Positions 1 to 6,879 of a stretch of DNA of 13,831 nt are shown one piece after another. The notes beneath the pieces are model-generated. The model was not told the origin of the DNA, ran no database searches, and saw nothing but the letters and a program-made list of their open reading frames with translations. Source of the DNA: DATJBC01 sp035515515 (GTDB lineage: Bacteria > Actinomycetota > Acidimicrobiia > Acidimicrobiales > UBA8190); assembly GCA_035515515.1 (NCBI GenBank), contig DATJBC010000228.1, forward strand, positions 1 through 13,831, given 5' to 3'. Position 1 is the stretch's first letter. Each line of letters begins with the position of its first letter. The position numbers were made by a program, and so were the translations under genes.

Positions 1-46
1 CTGAGCCGCCCGGCGAAGCGCACGCCCCCCCGGTGCCGGCAGGGCC

Positions 47-74
47 ACCCGGGCACGGTCACCCGGGCACGGTC
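47..74. repeat. 14-bp tandem duplication across the ilvN stop
   Basis: The unit acccgggcacggtc occurs twice in a row (47-60 and 61-74). The ilvN stop codon (complement of 59-61) sits at the junction. Because each unit contains the self-complementary CCCGGG, the pair can also fold as a 6-bp stem with the TGA in the loop. This may be a replication-slippage product. A role as a transcript-end structure is possible but not shown. Confidence 0.7.
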
Positions 75-610
75 TCGAGCGGCGCCGCCCCGTCGCCGGA
101 CGAGGCGCCGTGGCCCAGCTTAGGCAGGGCCACCCGGCCGGTCCGCTGGAGGTCGACGATGCCGAAGGGCTCCATGCGGTTCTCGAAGTCGTCGAGGTCC
201 GTGGGCGTGCCGGCCAGCATCACGGTCAGGCGCTCGCCTCCGGTGTCGACTACCGTGCCCCCGGCCGTGTCGGCCAGGGCGGCCACCTGGTCGCGGGCCG
301 CGCCGGCGGCCACGGTCACCAGGAGCAGCTCCCGCTCCACGGCGTCGGCCGGCGCCAGCTCCGTGATGCTCACCACGTTGACGAGCTTGTCGAGCTGCCT
401 GATGATCTGCTCGAGCGGCGCCGACTCCACGTCCACCACGATGGTGATGCGGCTGAAGCGCTCGTGATGGGTGGGTGCCACCGCCAGCGAGAAGATGTTG
501 TAGCCGCGGCGGCTGAAGAGGCTGGCCACGCGGGCGAGCACCCCGGCTTTGTTCTCGACGACGGCGGTGACGATGTGGTGCCGCGGCGCGACACCCTCGA
601 GGGGGCTCAC
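59..610 (-). CDS. ilvN: Acetolactate synthase small (regulatory) subunit
   Basis: Regulatory subunit of acetohydroxyacid synthase. It activates the catalytic subunit and in this family confers valine feedback inhibition in the first common step of Val/Leu/Ile synthesis. The 183-residue protein has an N-terminal ACT domain at about residues 11-85, with the family signature NKAGVLARVASLFSRRGYNI followed by SLAVAPT, and a C-terminal ALS_ss_C-type domain at about 95-165, ending in a loose acidic/Gly tail. The GTG start at 608-610 is chosen because it overlaps the ilvB stop (GTGA) and gives the usual family N-terminus; longer in-frame readings run antisense-like through ilvB. Translation is probably coupled to ilvB. 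The stop codon lies inside a 14-bp tandem duplication. ilvC would be expected further left but is outside the window. Confidence 0.95.
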   Translation of the reverse strand: MSPLEGVAPRHHIVTAVVENKAGVLARVASLFSRRGYNIFSLAVAPTHHERFSRITIVVDVESAPLEQIIRQLDKLVNVVSITELAPADAVERELLLVTVAAGAARDQVAALADTAGGTVVDTGGERLTVMLAGTPTDLDDFENRMEPFGIVDLQRTGRVALPKLGHGASSGDGAAPLETVPG

Positions 611-2352
611 CGTCCCCCCTCCCCCGACGTCGGGCCGGTGATGATGTCGTCGTTGGAGGCCCCCGCCGGCACCATGGGGTACACCTTCTCGAAGGCGTCG
701 GTCCGGAAGTCGACCACCACGGGCCGGTCGTCGATGGCGTTGGCCTTGTCGATGGCCGGTCCCACCTCCTCGGGGGTCTCCACCCTGAGGCCCACGCATC
801 CCATGGCCTCGGCCCACTTGACGTAGTCGGGGAGGTCGGGCGACAGGTACACCTCGGAGTAGCGCTCGGCGTAGAAGAGCTCCTGCCACTGGCGCACCAT
901 GCCGAGGTAGGCGTTGTTCAAGATGGCCACCTTGACCGGGATGCGCTCGGCCGAGGCCGTGACGAGCTCCTGGGCCGTCATCTGGAAGCAGCCGTCGCCG
1001 TCGACGGCCCACACCATCTTGTCCGGCCGTCCCACCTTGGCGCCGATGGCGGCGGGCACGGCGAAGCCCATCGTGCCCGCCCCCCCCGAGTTCACCCACG
1101 TGTAGGGATGGTCGAAGCGCCAGTACTGCGACGCCCACATCTGGTGCTGGCCCACGCCCGCCACCACGATCGTGTCGTCGGGGGTGGCGTCGCGCAGCGT
1201 CTCCACCACGAACTGCGGCTTCAGGGCGCCGCCCTCCTCCTGCTCGTAGGTGAGCGGGTACTGCTCCTGCCACTGCCGGATCCGGGCGATCCAGGGGGCG
1301 AGGTCGGGGCGCGCCCCGCCCGCGCCCGGCCGGGCGGCCTCCACGGCGTCGAGGGCGCGCACCAGCTCCTCGATGACGAGGCGGCAGTCCCCGGCGATGG
1401 CCACGTCGGCGCGCCGCACCTTGCCCAGCTCGGCGGGGTCGATGTCGACGTGGACGATCTTGGCCTCGGGGGCGAAGGCGGCCACCTTGCCTGTCACCCG
1501 GTCGTCGAAGCGGCTGCCCAGCGCCACCAGCAGGTCGGCCTTCTGCATGGCGGTGACGGCCGTGTAGTTGCCGTGCATCCCCGGCATGCCCAGGCACAGC
1601 GGGTGGCTGTCGGGAAAGGCGCCGCGGGCCATGAGGGTGGTGACCACCGGGATCCCGGTGCGCTCGACCAGAGCCGCCAGGGCCTCGGCGGCGCGCGCCT
1701 TGAGGATGCCCCCGCCCGCGTAGATGACCGGACGCGCCGCGCCGGCGATGAGCTCGGCCGCCCGCCTGATCTCGGCGGGGTCCCCCACAGTCTGGGGCCG
1801 GTACCCGGGCAGGTCGAGATCGTCGAGCGACTCCGGCCAGTACCACTCCATCGGCGCGTTGGACACGTCCTTGGGCACGTCCACGAGCACGGGCCCGGGG
1901 CGCCCGGTGGTGGCGACGTGGAAGGCCTCGGCCACCACCCGGGGGAGGTCCTGGGCGTCGGTGACGAGCCAGTTGTGCTTGATGATGTCCATCGTCACGC
2001 CGGTGATCGGGCATTCCTGGAAGGCGTCGGTGCCGATGGCGGTCGTGGGGACCTGGCCCGTGATCACGACGATGGGGATCGAGTCCATCATGGCGTCCGC
2101 CAGGGGCGTGACGATGTTGGTCGCCCCCGGCCCGCTGGTCACCATGGCCACGCCGGGACGGCCGGTCACGTGCGCGTATCCCTCGGCCATGTGCCCCGCG
2201 CCCTGCTCGTGGCGCACGAGGACGTGGCGGATCGTCGAGTCGAGGATGGGGTCGTAGACCGGCAGGATGGCCCCGCCGGGGAGGCCGAAGATGACCTCCA
2301 CGTGCTGCATCTCGAGGCTCTTGATGAGGGCCTGGGCCCCTGTCAGTTGCAT
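607..2352 (-). CDS. ilvB: Acetolactate synthase large (catalytic) subunit
   Basis: ThDP-dependent catalytic subunit of acetohydroxyacid synthase, which condenses two pyruvates to acetolactate, or pyruvate plus 2-oxobutyrate to acetohydroxybutyrate. The 581 residues match the usual family length. Visible features are the N-terminal pyrimidine-binding domain with GLPGGAILPVYD and the catalytic Glu in RHEQGAGHMAEG (Glu49), a central domain, and the C-terminal PP-binding domain with GDG at 452-454 and NN at 479-480, the metal/ThDP motif. The ATG at 2350-2352 (MQLTGAQALI) is chosen because AGGAAG lies 3 nt upstream (2356-2361) and the N-terminus fits the family. An upstream in-frame start at 2478 is rejected because it would place the leader terminator inside the gene. 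It overlaps ilvN by 4 nt and is probably controlled by the leader described separately. Confidence 0.97.
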   Translation of the reverse strand: MQLTGAQALIKSLEMQHVEVIFGLPGGAILPVYDPILDSTIRHVLVRHEQGAGHMAEGYAHVTGRPGVAMVTSGPGATNIVTPLADAMMDSIPIVVITGQVPTTAIGTDAFQECPITGVTMDIIKHNWLVTDAQDLPRVVAEAFHVATTGRPGPVLVDVPKDVSNAPMEWYWPESLDDLDLPGYRPQTVGDPAEIRRAAELIAGAARPVIYAGGGILKARAAEALAALVERTGIPVVTTLMARGAFPDSHPLCLGMPGMHGNYTAVTAMQKADLLVALGSRFDDRVTGKVAAFAPEAKIVHVDIDPAELGKVRRADVAIAGDCRLVIEELVRALDAVEAARPGAGGARPDLAPWIARIRQWQEQYPLTYEQEEGGALKPQFVVETLRDATPDDTIVVAGVGQHQMWASQYWRFDHPYTWVNSGGAGTMGFAVPAAIGAKVGRPDKMVWAVDGDGCFQMTAQELVTASAERIPVKVAILNNAYLGMVRQWQELFYAERYSEVYLSPDLPDYVKWAEAMGCVGLRVETPEEVGPAIDKANAIDDRPVVVDFRTDAFEKVYPMVPAGASNDDIITGPTSGEGGR

Positions 2353-2355
2353 GGT

Positions 2356-2361
2356 CTTCCT
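2356..2361 (-). promoter_or_regulatory. Ribosome binding site of ilvB
   Basis: On the minus strand AGGAAG lies 3 nt before the ilvB ATG. It is one of the few clear Shine-Dalgarno sites in the window, consistent with ilvB being read from a long leader RNA rather than a leaderless transcript. It decides the ilvB start. Confidence 0.75.
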
Positions 2362-2437
2362 GTCACTCGGGGGTGGTCGGGTCGGTCGTGGGGTCGCGTC
2401 GCTCGGGGCCTGGGCTCGGCGCGGGCGCCGTCCCCGG

Positions 2438-2468
2438 AAAATGAAACGACCTCCCGTCTGGGAGGTCG
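2438..2468 (-). terminator. Attenuator terminator in the ilvBN leader
   Basis: On the minus strand a perfect 9-bp stem, CGACCTCCC-AGAC-GGGAGGTCG (2447-2468), is followed at once by the T-rich run TTTCATTTT (2438-2446). It lies between the leader peptide and ilvB, with no gene ending there. This is what a rho-independent attenuator looks like. It is one of the very few T-rich tails in this GC-rich sequence. Confidence 0.88.
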
Positions 2469-2472
2469 CAAG

Positions 2473-2504
2473 GCGCACGGAGCCGCAGGCGCGGCGACGT
2501 GCGC
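2473..2504 (-). promoter_or_regulatory. Leader hairpin upstream of the attenuator
   Basis: On the minus strand GCGCACG (2498-2504) can pair with CGTGCGC (2473-2479), a perfect 7-bp stem with an 18-nt loop that begins at the last base of the leader-peptide stop codon. A ribosome at the stop would cover its 5' arm, so it is a candidate for the pause or protector hairpin of an attenuation switch. A competing pairing of the leader end (GGU, 2-nt bulge, CGCA) with UGCGACC at the base of the terminator is also possible. Both foldings are inferred by eye. Confidence 0.5.
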
Positions 2505-2554
2505 TACCGGAGGACTACGAGGACGCTGATGGTCAGGGGGGTCACCTCGTTCAT
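2504..2554 (-). CDS. ilvBN leader peptide (attenuation)
   Basis: A 16-codon reading frame, MNEVTPLTISVLVVLR, ending in TAG. Eight of 16 residues are Val, Leu or Ile, and V-L-V-V-L sits directly before the final Arg, where a ribosome short of charged branched-chain tRNA would stall. A terminator hairpin with T tail lies 36 nt beyond the stop and ilvB follows. This matches ribosome-mediated attenuation of ilvB operons as known in Corynebacterium glutamicum and other bacteria. The promoter elements place the transcript start within a few nt of the ATG, so the peptide may be read from a leaderless mRNA. The sequence evidence is strong; the regulatory effect is inferred. Confidence 0.88.
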   Translation of the reverse strand: MNEVTPLTISVLVVLR

Positions 2555-2563
2555 GACCCGGAC

Positions 2564-2592
2564 ATTCTGACACGGACCGCCGCGCGCGGCAA
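2564..2592 (-). promoter_or_regulatory. Promoter of the ilvB leader
   Basis: On the minus strand TTGCCG (-35, 2587-2592) and CAGAAT (-10, 2564-2569) are spaced by exactly 17 nt. The -10 ends 9 nt before the leader-peptide ATG, so transcription would begin at or just before the ATG. Matches to the sigma-70-type consensus are partial, but the spacing and position are as expected. Confidence 0.6.
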
Positions 2593-2764
2593 CCCTTCGC
2601 CCGGCCCGCTCGCCGAGCGAGGGGGGGGTGGCCGCTCCCGACCCGCCGCCCACCACCGGGTGCGTGGTGTGCGGGCGCCGACGCGCCCGCGCCGGACCGG
2701 CGGGAGGCGGGCGGATGGCCGGGCGCGGCCCGCGGCGGAATGGGACCCCTCGGGCGGCCCCCCG

Positions 2765-2770
2765 TATGGT
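2765..2770 (+). promoter_or_regulatory. Probable -10 element of the methyltransferase gene
   Basis: TATGGT ends 7 nt before the ATG at 2778, which suggests a leaderless transcript. No convincing -35 hexamer is visible. No Shine-Dalgarno sequence precedes the ATG, which supports this reading. Confidence 0.45.
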
Positions 2771-2777
2771 GGGCGCC

Positions 2778-3569
2778 ATGGACGAGCTGACCGCCCGGCG
2801 GGCGAGGTCCTTCGGCGCCGTGGCCGCCACCTACGACCGCGTGCGCCCCGGGTACCCGCCCGACGGCGTGTCGTGGCTCCTCGAGGAGTCCGAGACGGCG
2901 GGGGCCGCCGGGGCCGTGGCGGCACGCGCCGTCCCCGGCGCCCGCACCCGGGTCATCGAGATCGGTGCGGGCACCGGCGCGCTGACCCGGGACCTCGTGG
3001 GCCGCGGCCTCGACGTGGTCGCCGTCGAGCCCGACCCGCACATGCGGGCCGTGCTGGAAGAGCGCGTGCCCGGTGCCGAGGTGAGCGACGGGCACGCCGA
3101 GGACCTGCCCGCCGGCGGGGGCGAGGTCGACGTCGTGCTGGGCGCGCAGATGTGGCACTGGGTGCGCCTCGAGGAGGCGGTCGCCGAGGTGGCCCGCGTC
3201 CTGCGGCCGGGAGGGACGCTCGGGCTCCTGTGGAACCTGCGCGACGAGGGCGTGCCCTGGATGGCCGAGCTCGGGCGGGTGTTCGGGGGCGAGGACGCCC
3301 ACCGGGGCGGCTCCCAGGTGCAGATGCCCGCCGGTGCGCCCTTCACCGCCACCGCGGCGCGGGACTTCCGCTGGTCCCAGGAGCTCGCGCCCGCGGACAT
3401 CGTGGATCTGGTCGCCACGCGCAGCCACGTGCAGGTGCTCCCCGAGGACGAGCGGTCCGCACTGCTCGCCCGGGTGACCGACTTCGTCCACAGCCACCCC
3501 GCGGTGGCGGGCCGCGACCGCATCGTCATCCCCTACGTGACGAGCTGCTGGCGCGCCACCCGGATCTGA
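2778..3569 (+). CDS. Class I SAM-dependent methyltransferase
   Basis: A 263-residue cytosolic methyltransferase of the Methyltransf_11/25 type; the substrate cannot be told. The Rossmann-fold SAM site is clear: motif I VIEIGAGTGALT at about residues 59-70, an acidic residue at the end of strand 2 (VAVEPD, Glu84), a motif near QMWHWV, and the VLRPGGTLGLLWNL strand-5 region typical of the family. The N-terminal FGAVAATYDRVRPGYP is also common in this group. The ATG at 2778 is preferred over ATG 2766 and longer frames because the family N-terminus starts there and TATGGT sits 7 nt upstream. It is divergent from the ilvB leader and convergent with ilvD, so it is monocistronic. It is probably unrelated to amino acid synthesis despite its place between ilv genes. 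Confidence 0.85.
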   Translation: MDELTARRARSFGAVAATYDRVRPGYPPDGVSWLLEESETAGAAGAVAARAVPGARTRVIEIGAGTGALTRDLVGRGLDVVAVEPDPHMRAVLEERVPGAEVSDGHAEDLPAGGGEVDVVLGAQMWHWVRLEEAVAEVARVLRPGGTLGLLWNLRDEGVPWMAELGRVFGGEDAHRGGSQVQMPAGAPFTATAARDFRWSQELAPADIVDLVATRSHVQVLPEDERSALLARVTDFVHSHPAVAGRDRIVIPYVTSCWRATRI

Positions 3570-3591
3570 GGGGCGGAACCGGGGGGCGGCG

Positions 3592-3610
3592 ACCGGCCTC
3601 AGGGCTCGGT
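3592..3610 (-). terminator. Hairpin over the ilvD stop codon
   Basis: On the minus strand ACCG-A-GCC pairs with GGC-CGGT (7 bp with one bulged A), and the four-base loop CTGA holds the ilvD stop codon. The site lies in the short space between convergent genes. There is no T tail, so as a terminator it is only a candidate. Confidence 0.35.
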
Positions 3611-5332
3611 GACGGCCCCCCTCTCGGCCCCGGTGACGAGCCGGGCGAACTTGGCGAGGACGCCCGAGGTGTAGCGGGGCTCGGGGAGCTTCCACTGGGC
3701 ACGCCGGCGGGCCAGCTCGGCGTCGTCGACCATGAGGTCGATCCGCTTGGTGGGGACGTCGATGACGATGCGGTCCCCGTCGGCCACGAAGGCGATGGGG
3801 CCCCCGTCCACGGCCTCGGGAGCGACATGGCCCACGCAGAAGCCGTGGGTCCCGCCCGAGAAGCGCCCGTCGGTCACGAGCGCACAGTCCCCGCCCCGGC
3901 CCGCGCCCTTCATGGCGCCGGTCACGGCCAGCATCTCCCGCATACCGGGGCCGCCCTTGGGCCCCTCGTAGCGGATGACCACCACGGTGCCGGGCTGGAT
4001 GTGCCCGCCCAGGATGGCGTCGAGGGCGCCCTGCTCGTCGTCGAACACGCGCGCCGTGCCCTCGAAGGTGCTCGAGTCGATGCCGGCCACCTTCACGACG
4101 CCGCCGTTGGGCGCCAGCGACCCGCGCAGCACGGCGATGCCGCCCACCGGGTTGATGGGCCGGTCGAGCGGGTGCACCACCTCGCCGTCGGGAGCCGGCG
4201 GGTCGAGATCAGCGATGTTCTCGGCCACCGTCTTCCCCGTCACCGTCACGCAGTCGCCGTGGAGGAGGCCGGCCTCCAGCAGCGCGCACATGACCATGGG
4301 GATGCCGCCCACCCGGTCGACGTCGACCATGTGGTACCGGCCGTGGGGCTTGGTGTCGCCGATGTGGGGGACCTTGGCGGCGATGCGGTTGAAGTCGTCG
4401 AGCTCCAGCTCGACGCGGGCCTCGTTGGCGATCGCCATGAGGTGCAGGACGGCGTTGGTGGACCCGCCCAGCGCCATCACCACGGCGATGGCGTTCTCGA
4501 AGGCGGCCTTGGTCATGATGTCGCGAGGACGGATGTCGCGGGCGAGGAGCTCGACGACGGCCTGGCCGGACCGGTAGGCGAACTCGCTGCGCCGCCCGTC
4601 CACCGCCGAGGGGGACGCGGAGCCGGGGAGGGCCATGCCGATGGCCTCGGCCACCGACGACATCGTGTTGGCCGTGAACATGCCCGCGCACGAGCCCGCG
4701 CTGGGACAGGCGTTGTGCTCGATGAGGGAGAGCTCTTCGTCGGAGAGCGATCCCGCGGCGTGGGCCCCCACCGCCTCGAACACGCTCACGATGTCGAGGG
4801 CCTCGTCGTCGGGCCGACCGGGGATCCGCCCGGGGAGGATGGTGCCGCCGTAGAGGAAGACGGCCGGGAGGTTGAGGCGGGCGGCGCCCATGAGCATGCC
4901 GGGGAGGGACTTGTCGCAGCCGGCGAAGGTGAGCAGGGCGTCGAAGCGCTCGGCGTGCACCATCGTCTCGATGGAGTCGGCGATGACCTCACGCGACACG
5001 AGCGAGGCCCGCATGCCCTCGTGGCCCATGGAGATGCCGTCGGAGACGGCGATGGTCACGAACTCGATGGGGAAGGCGCCGGCGTCGCGCACGCCATCCT
5101 TGGAGCGCTTGGCCAGGCCGTCGAGGGACATGTTGCACGGCGTCACCTCGTTCCACGAGGACGCCACGCCGACCTGGGGCTTGGACCAGTCGTCGTCGGT
5201 CATGCCGATGGCGCGCAGCATGGCCCGGGCCGGCGCCCGCGTGGGGCCGTCGGTGACCTCGTAGCTCCTGATCTTCATGCCGTGCGGACGGGCGCGGTCT
5301 CCGCCCGAGGACGTGTCGGGTGGGCTGGGCAT
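3599..5332 (-). CDS. ilvD: Dihydroxy-acid dehydratase
   Basis: Fe-S dehydratase that converts dihydroxyisovalerate and dihydroxymethylvalerate to the 2-oxo acid precursors of Val/Leu and Ile, the step after IlvC. The 577 residues agree with the actinobacterial form. Cluster cysteines are visible in NEVTPCN (Cys66), FAGCDKSLPG (Cys139) and the ACPSAGSCAGMFTANTM segment (209/215), and the C-terminal GRFSGGTHGFCVGHVAPEA block is present. The ATG at 5330-5332 is taken because TAACCT ends 8 nt upstream and actinobacterial homologues carry a similar short extension; an internal ATG at 5278 (MKIRSYEVTDG) would give 559 residues and cannot be excluded. It lies 27 nt after a small membrane-protein gene and is separate from ilvBN, with a convergent methyltransferase in between. 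Confidence 0.96.
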   Translation of the reverse strand: MPSPPDTSSGGDRARPHGMKIRSYEVTDGPTRAPARAMLRAIGMTDDDWSKPQVGVASSWNEVTPCNMSLDGLAKRSKDGVRDAGAFPIEFVTIAVSDGISMGHEGMRASLVSREVIADSIETMVHAERFDALLTFAGCDKSLPGMLMGAARLNLPAVFLYGGTILPGRIPGRPDDEALDIVSVFEAVGAHAAGSLSDEELSLIEHNACPSAGSCAGMFTANTMSSVAEAIGMALPGSASPSAVDGRRSEFAYRSGQAVVELLARDIRPRDIMTKAAFENAIAVVMALGGSTNAVLHLMAIANEARVELELDDFNRIAAKVPHIGDTKPHGRYHMVDVDRVGGIPMVMCALLEAGLLHGDCVTVTGKTVAENIADLDPPAPDGEVVHPLDRPINPVGGIAVLRGSLAPNGGVVKVAGIDSSTFEGTARVFDDEQGALDAILGGHIQPGTVVVIRYEGPKGGPGMREMLAVTGAMKGAGRGGDCALVTDGRFSGGTHGFCVGHVAPEAVDGGPIAFVADGDRIVIDVPTKRIDLMVDDAELARRRAQWKLPEPRYTSGVLAKFARLVTGAERGAVTEP

Positions 5333-5340
5333 AGGCCCTT

Positions 5341-5346
5341 AGGTTA
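5341..5346 (-). promoter_or_regulatory. Possible -10 element of ilvD
   Basis: On the minus strand TAACCT ends 8 nt before the ilvD ATG at 5332. If used, ilvD would be leaderless. AAGGG just before the ATG could instead act as a weak ribosome binding site on a transcript coming from the upstream gene. No good -35 is visible. Confidence 0.35.
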
Positions 5347-5348
5347 GG

Positions 5349-5370
5349 GCCGGCCCCGGTCAGGGCCGGC
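5349..5370 (-). terminator. GC-rich hairpin across the stop of the upstream gene
   Basis: A perfect 8-bp stem, GCCGGCCC pairing with GGGCCGGC, with a 6-nt loop (5357-5362) that contains the TGA of the small membrane-protein gene. It sits between that gene and ilvD. It lacks a T tail. It could be a weak terminator, a processing or stability structure, or a translational insulator. Confidence 0.4.
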
Positions 5371-6004
5371 GGTCGGGCTCCTCGGATCCCGGCCCCAGCT
5401 CCAAGACGTCCGCCACGGCGGGGTCGACGGCCACGTCCGGTCCCAGCCCCCGGCGCACGACGTCGGCCAGGTCGGCGTCGAAGACCCCCACGTCGACGTT
5501 GATGCGGCGGCCCTCTGCGTCCTCGAAGACCACCGAGCGCACCCCTCCTCCGCCGCCGCCGGCGGCGGGGCCCCCCGGAGCGCCCGGCACGCCGGGCCTC
5601 CCGCCTCCGAAGCGGAAGAAGGGGACGAACGGGGAATCGCCCCCCAGGTGCACGGCGCGCACCGCACCCAGGTCGACCACCCGCCACCGCAACAGGAACC
5701 GCACCGCCACCCAGCGGGGTCCGGCGGCCAGCGCGGCCCGCAGCTCCAAGCCGACGGAGAGGAGGAGCCCGGCGAGGGGCAGCACCCCGAACAGCGACCC
5801 GATGACGCCCCAGGCCACCGGGTGCCCGAAGGCCCACACGAAGAACAGCGTGATGACGGCCACCACGGCGAGCATCCCCAGGCACGCGGTCCGCACCGTC
5901 CGCAGCACGCCACGGGCCAGCCACGACCGCCGCAGCGGCCAGACGACGTCGGGCCGACCGGGCCGGCGCCAGCTGCGGGGAGCCTGAGCGGCGTCTGTCC
6001 TCAT
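5360..6004 (-). CDS. Hypothetical membrane protein, PH-like domain
   Basis: A protein of 214 residues from ATG 6004 (216 from GTG 6010), not recognised as a named family member. After a basic N-terminus rich in Arg and Trp come two hydrophobic helices, one around ACLGMLAVVAVITLFFVWAF and one around GVIGSLFGVLPLAGLLLSVG. A soluble part follows with strands such as RWRVVDLGAVRAVHLGG and VRSVVFEDAEGRRINVDV, which resemble the bacterial PH-like (bPH) fold in small membrane proteins. A Gly/Pro-rich loop interrupts this domain. The charged tail carries DADLADVVRRGL. TTGACG-15-TAGGCT lies just upstream of ATG 6004. It is 27 nt before ilvD and may share its transcript; a link to amino acid synthesis is not evident. 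Confidence 0.7.
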   Translation of the reverse strand: MRTDAAQAPRSWRRPGRPDVVWPLRRSWLARGVLRTVRTACLGMLAVVAVITLFFVWAFGHPVAWGVIGSLFGVLPLAGLLLSVGLELRAALAAGPRWVAVRFLLRWRVVDLGAVRAVHLGGDSPFVPFFRFGGGRPGVPGAPGGPAAGGGGGGVRSVVFEDAEGRRINVDVGVFDADLADVVRRGLGPDVAVDPAVADVLELGPGSEEPDRRP

Positions 6005-6010
6005 GGTCAC

Positions 6011-6037
6011 AGCCTACGGGCGCCGGGCGCTCGTCAA
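6011..6037 (-). promoter_or_regulatory. Probable promoter of the PH-like gene and perhaps ilvD
   Basis: On the minus strand TTGACG (6032-6037) and TAGGCT (6011-6016) are separated by 15 nt. The -10 ends 6 nt before the ATG at 6004. The -35 is a five-of-six match; the spacer is shorter than the usual 16-18 nt. Confidence 0.5.
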
Positions 6038-6074
6038 GGCGGGCCCGGGCTTCACGAGGTGATGCAGGTGAGAC

Positions 6075-6205
6075 CGCCGTGCCGGCGGCGGCGCCCCGGC
6101 TTCGAGACCGGCGACGCCGGGGACGTGGTCCGGAAGGCCGACGGGCGCCGAGCTTCCAGGCGGGGCGCCCCACGAGCGCGAACCGGCACCGGGCGATGGC
6201 CAGTG
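6075..6205 (+). repeat. Repeat copy R0 (3' module only)
   Basis: This noncoding stretch resembles the last third of repeat R1 (about 7155-7265). Shared words in order include gtggtc, a GG-AAGGCCG block, cgccgagc, a cagg block, and a degenerate tail. The match is diverged and contains indels, so the left edge is uncertain. It abuts the 3' end of the chimeric GMC-MarR relic. Confidence 0.45.
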
Positions 6206-6211
6206 CCGCCG

Positions 6212-6816
6212 CTAACTCAACTCGGCCAACAGCTGTAGGGAGCTGCGCAGTTGGGCGAAGCGACGCGGCCCGAGGATCTCGGCGATCCGCAGCTCGGCCG
6301 CTTGCGCCTCGGCGTTGACCGTCCGTCCGAGGCGGCGCCTTTCGCCGTCAGCCGGATGACGCGGGCGCGTCCATCCACCGGGTCGGGCACCCGTACCAGG
6401 TACCCCCGTCCCTCCAGGTGGCCGAGCAGGTCGTTGACCGATTGCTTCGTGATCCCCACCTCCTCCGCGAGGACGTCGGCAAAACCCCAGCCGGGATTGC
6501 CCAAAGTCGCCCAGGCGTCATAATCCTCCGGCGCGCCTCGCAATGCGAAACACGCGTTGGTGGACGAGCAGCCCCCCATGAGGCGGGCCCGAGGAAGTGG
6601 AATCCCACGGTCGAGATCCGCATCGGCGAAGTAACCCCAGTCGTGAGCCACCGTCGGCTCGGACGCATCCATCACGTCGCGCGGCAGCGTACGAATATCA
6701 GGGTGGTCGGACCCGGCCTCGACGAGCAGGACCGAACGGTTGGGGTCCTCGCTGAGCCGGGAGGCCAGCACGCAACCTGCGGAGCCTCCACCGACGATGA
6801 CAGCGTCAAATCCCAT
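6212..6816 (-). pseudogene. GMC oxidoreductase / MarR regulator chimera (relic)
   Basis: From ATG 6816 the frame reads about 115 residues of a GMC-family FAD oxidoreductase: MGFDAVIVGGGSAGCVLASR with the dinucleotide-binding GxGxxG, LLVEAGSD, and the GMC signature region RARLMGGCSSTNACFALRG followed by GNPGWGFADVL. Without a break it goes on as a MarR-type winged-helix segment, LAEEVGITKQSVNDLLGHLE, the wing VPDPVDGRARVIRLTAKG. A frameshift then throws the rest out of frame; the proper MarR tail (NAEAQAAELRIAEIL...QLLAELS) is seen in another frame and ends at the TAG at 6212-6214. GMC enzymes have about 500 residues or more and MarR proteins need an N-terminal dimer helix, so both halves are truncated. 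Best explained as a deletion that joined two genes, followed by decay. A short fused protein may still be made. Confidence 0.85.
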
Positions 6817-6879
6817 CCGGATGACGATAGCCGCCGATCCTGCCAGCAGTTCTACGAATGCTATCCGCAATGTGCCGAC

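Noticed and set aside
59..2014. A 651-residue minus frame that would join ilvN to a long N-terminal part
   Set aside because: The first 460 or so residues are a shifted reading of ilvB. Only the part from GTG 610 has protein-like sequence (IlvN).
2353..2478. A 42-residue N-terminal extension of IlvB
   Set aside because: It would run through the attenuator terminator and lacks a ribosome binding site, while the ATG at 2352 has a good one and fits the family.
2621..2628. G8 homopolymer as a phase-variation tract
   Set aside because: It lies in noncoding spacer between divergent promoters, outside both promoter cores and outside any gene; there is no evidence for switching.
2267..5347. A 1026-residue plus-strand open frame across the methyltransferase and ilvD
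   Set aside because: It is rich in Gly/His/Arg/Asp low-complexity text and lies antisense to ilvD and in the wrong frame of the methyltransferase. Such long shadow frames are normal at this GC content.
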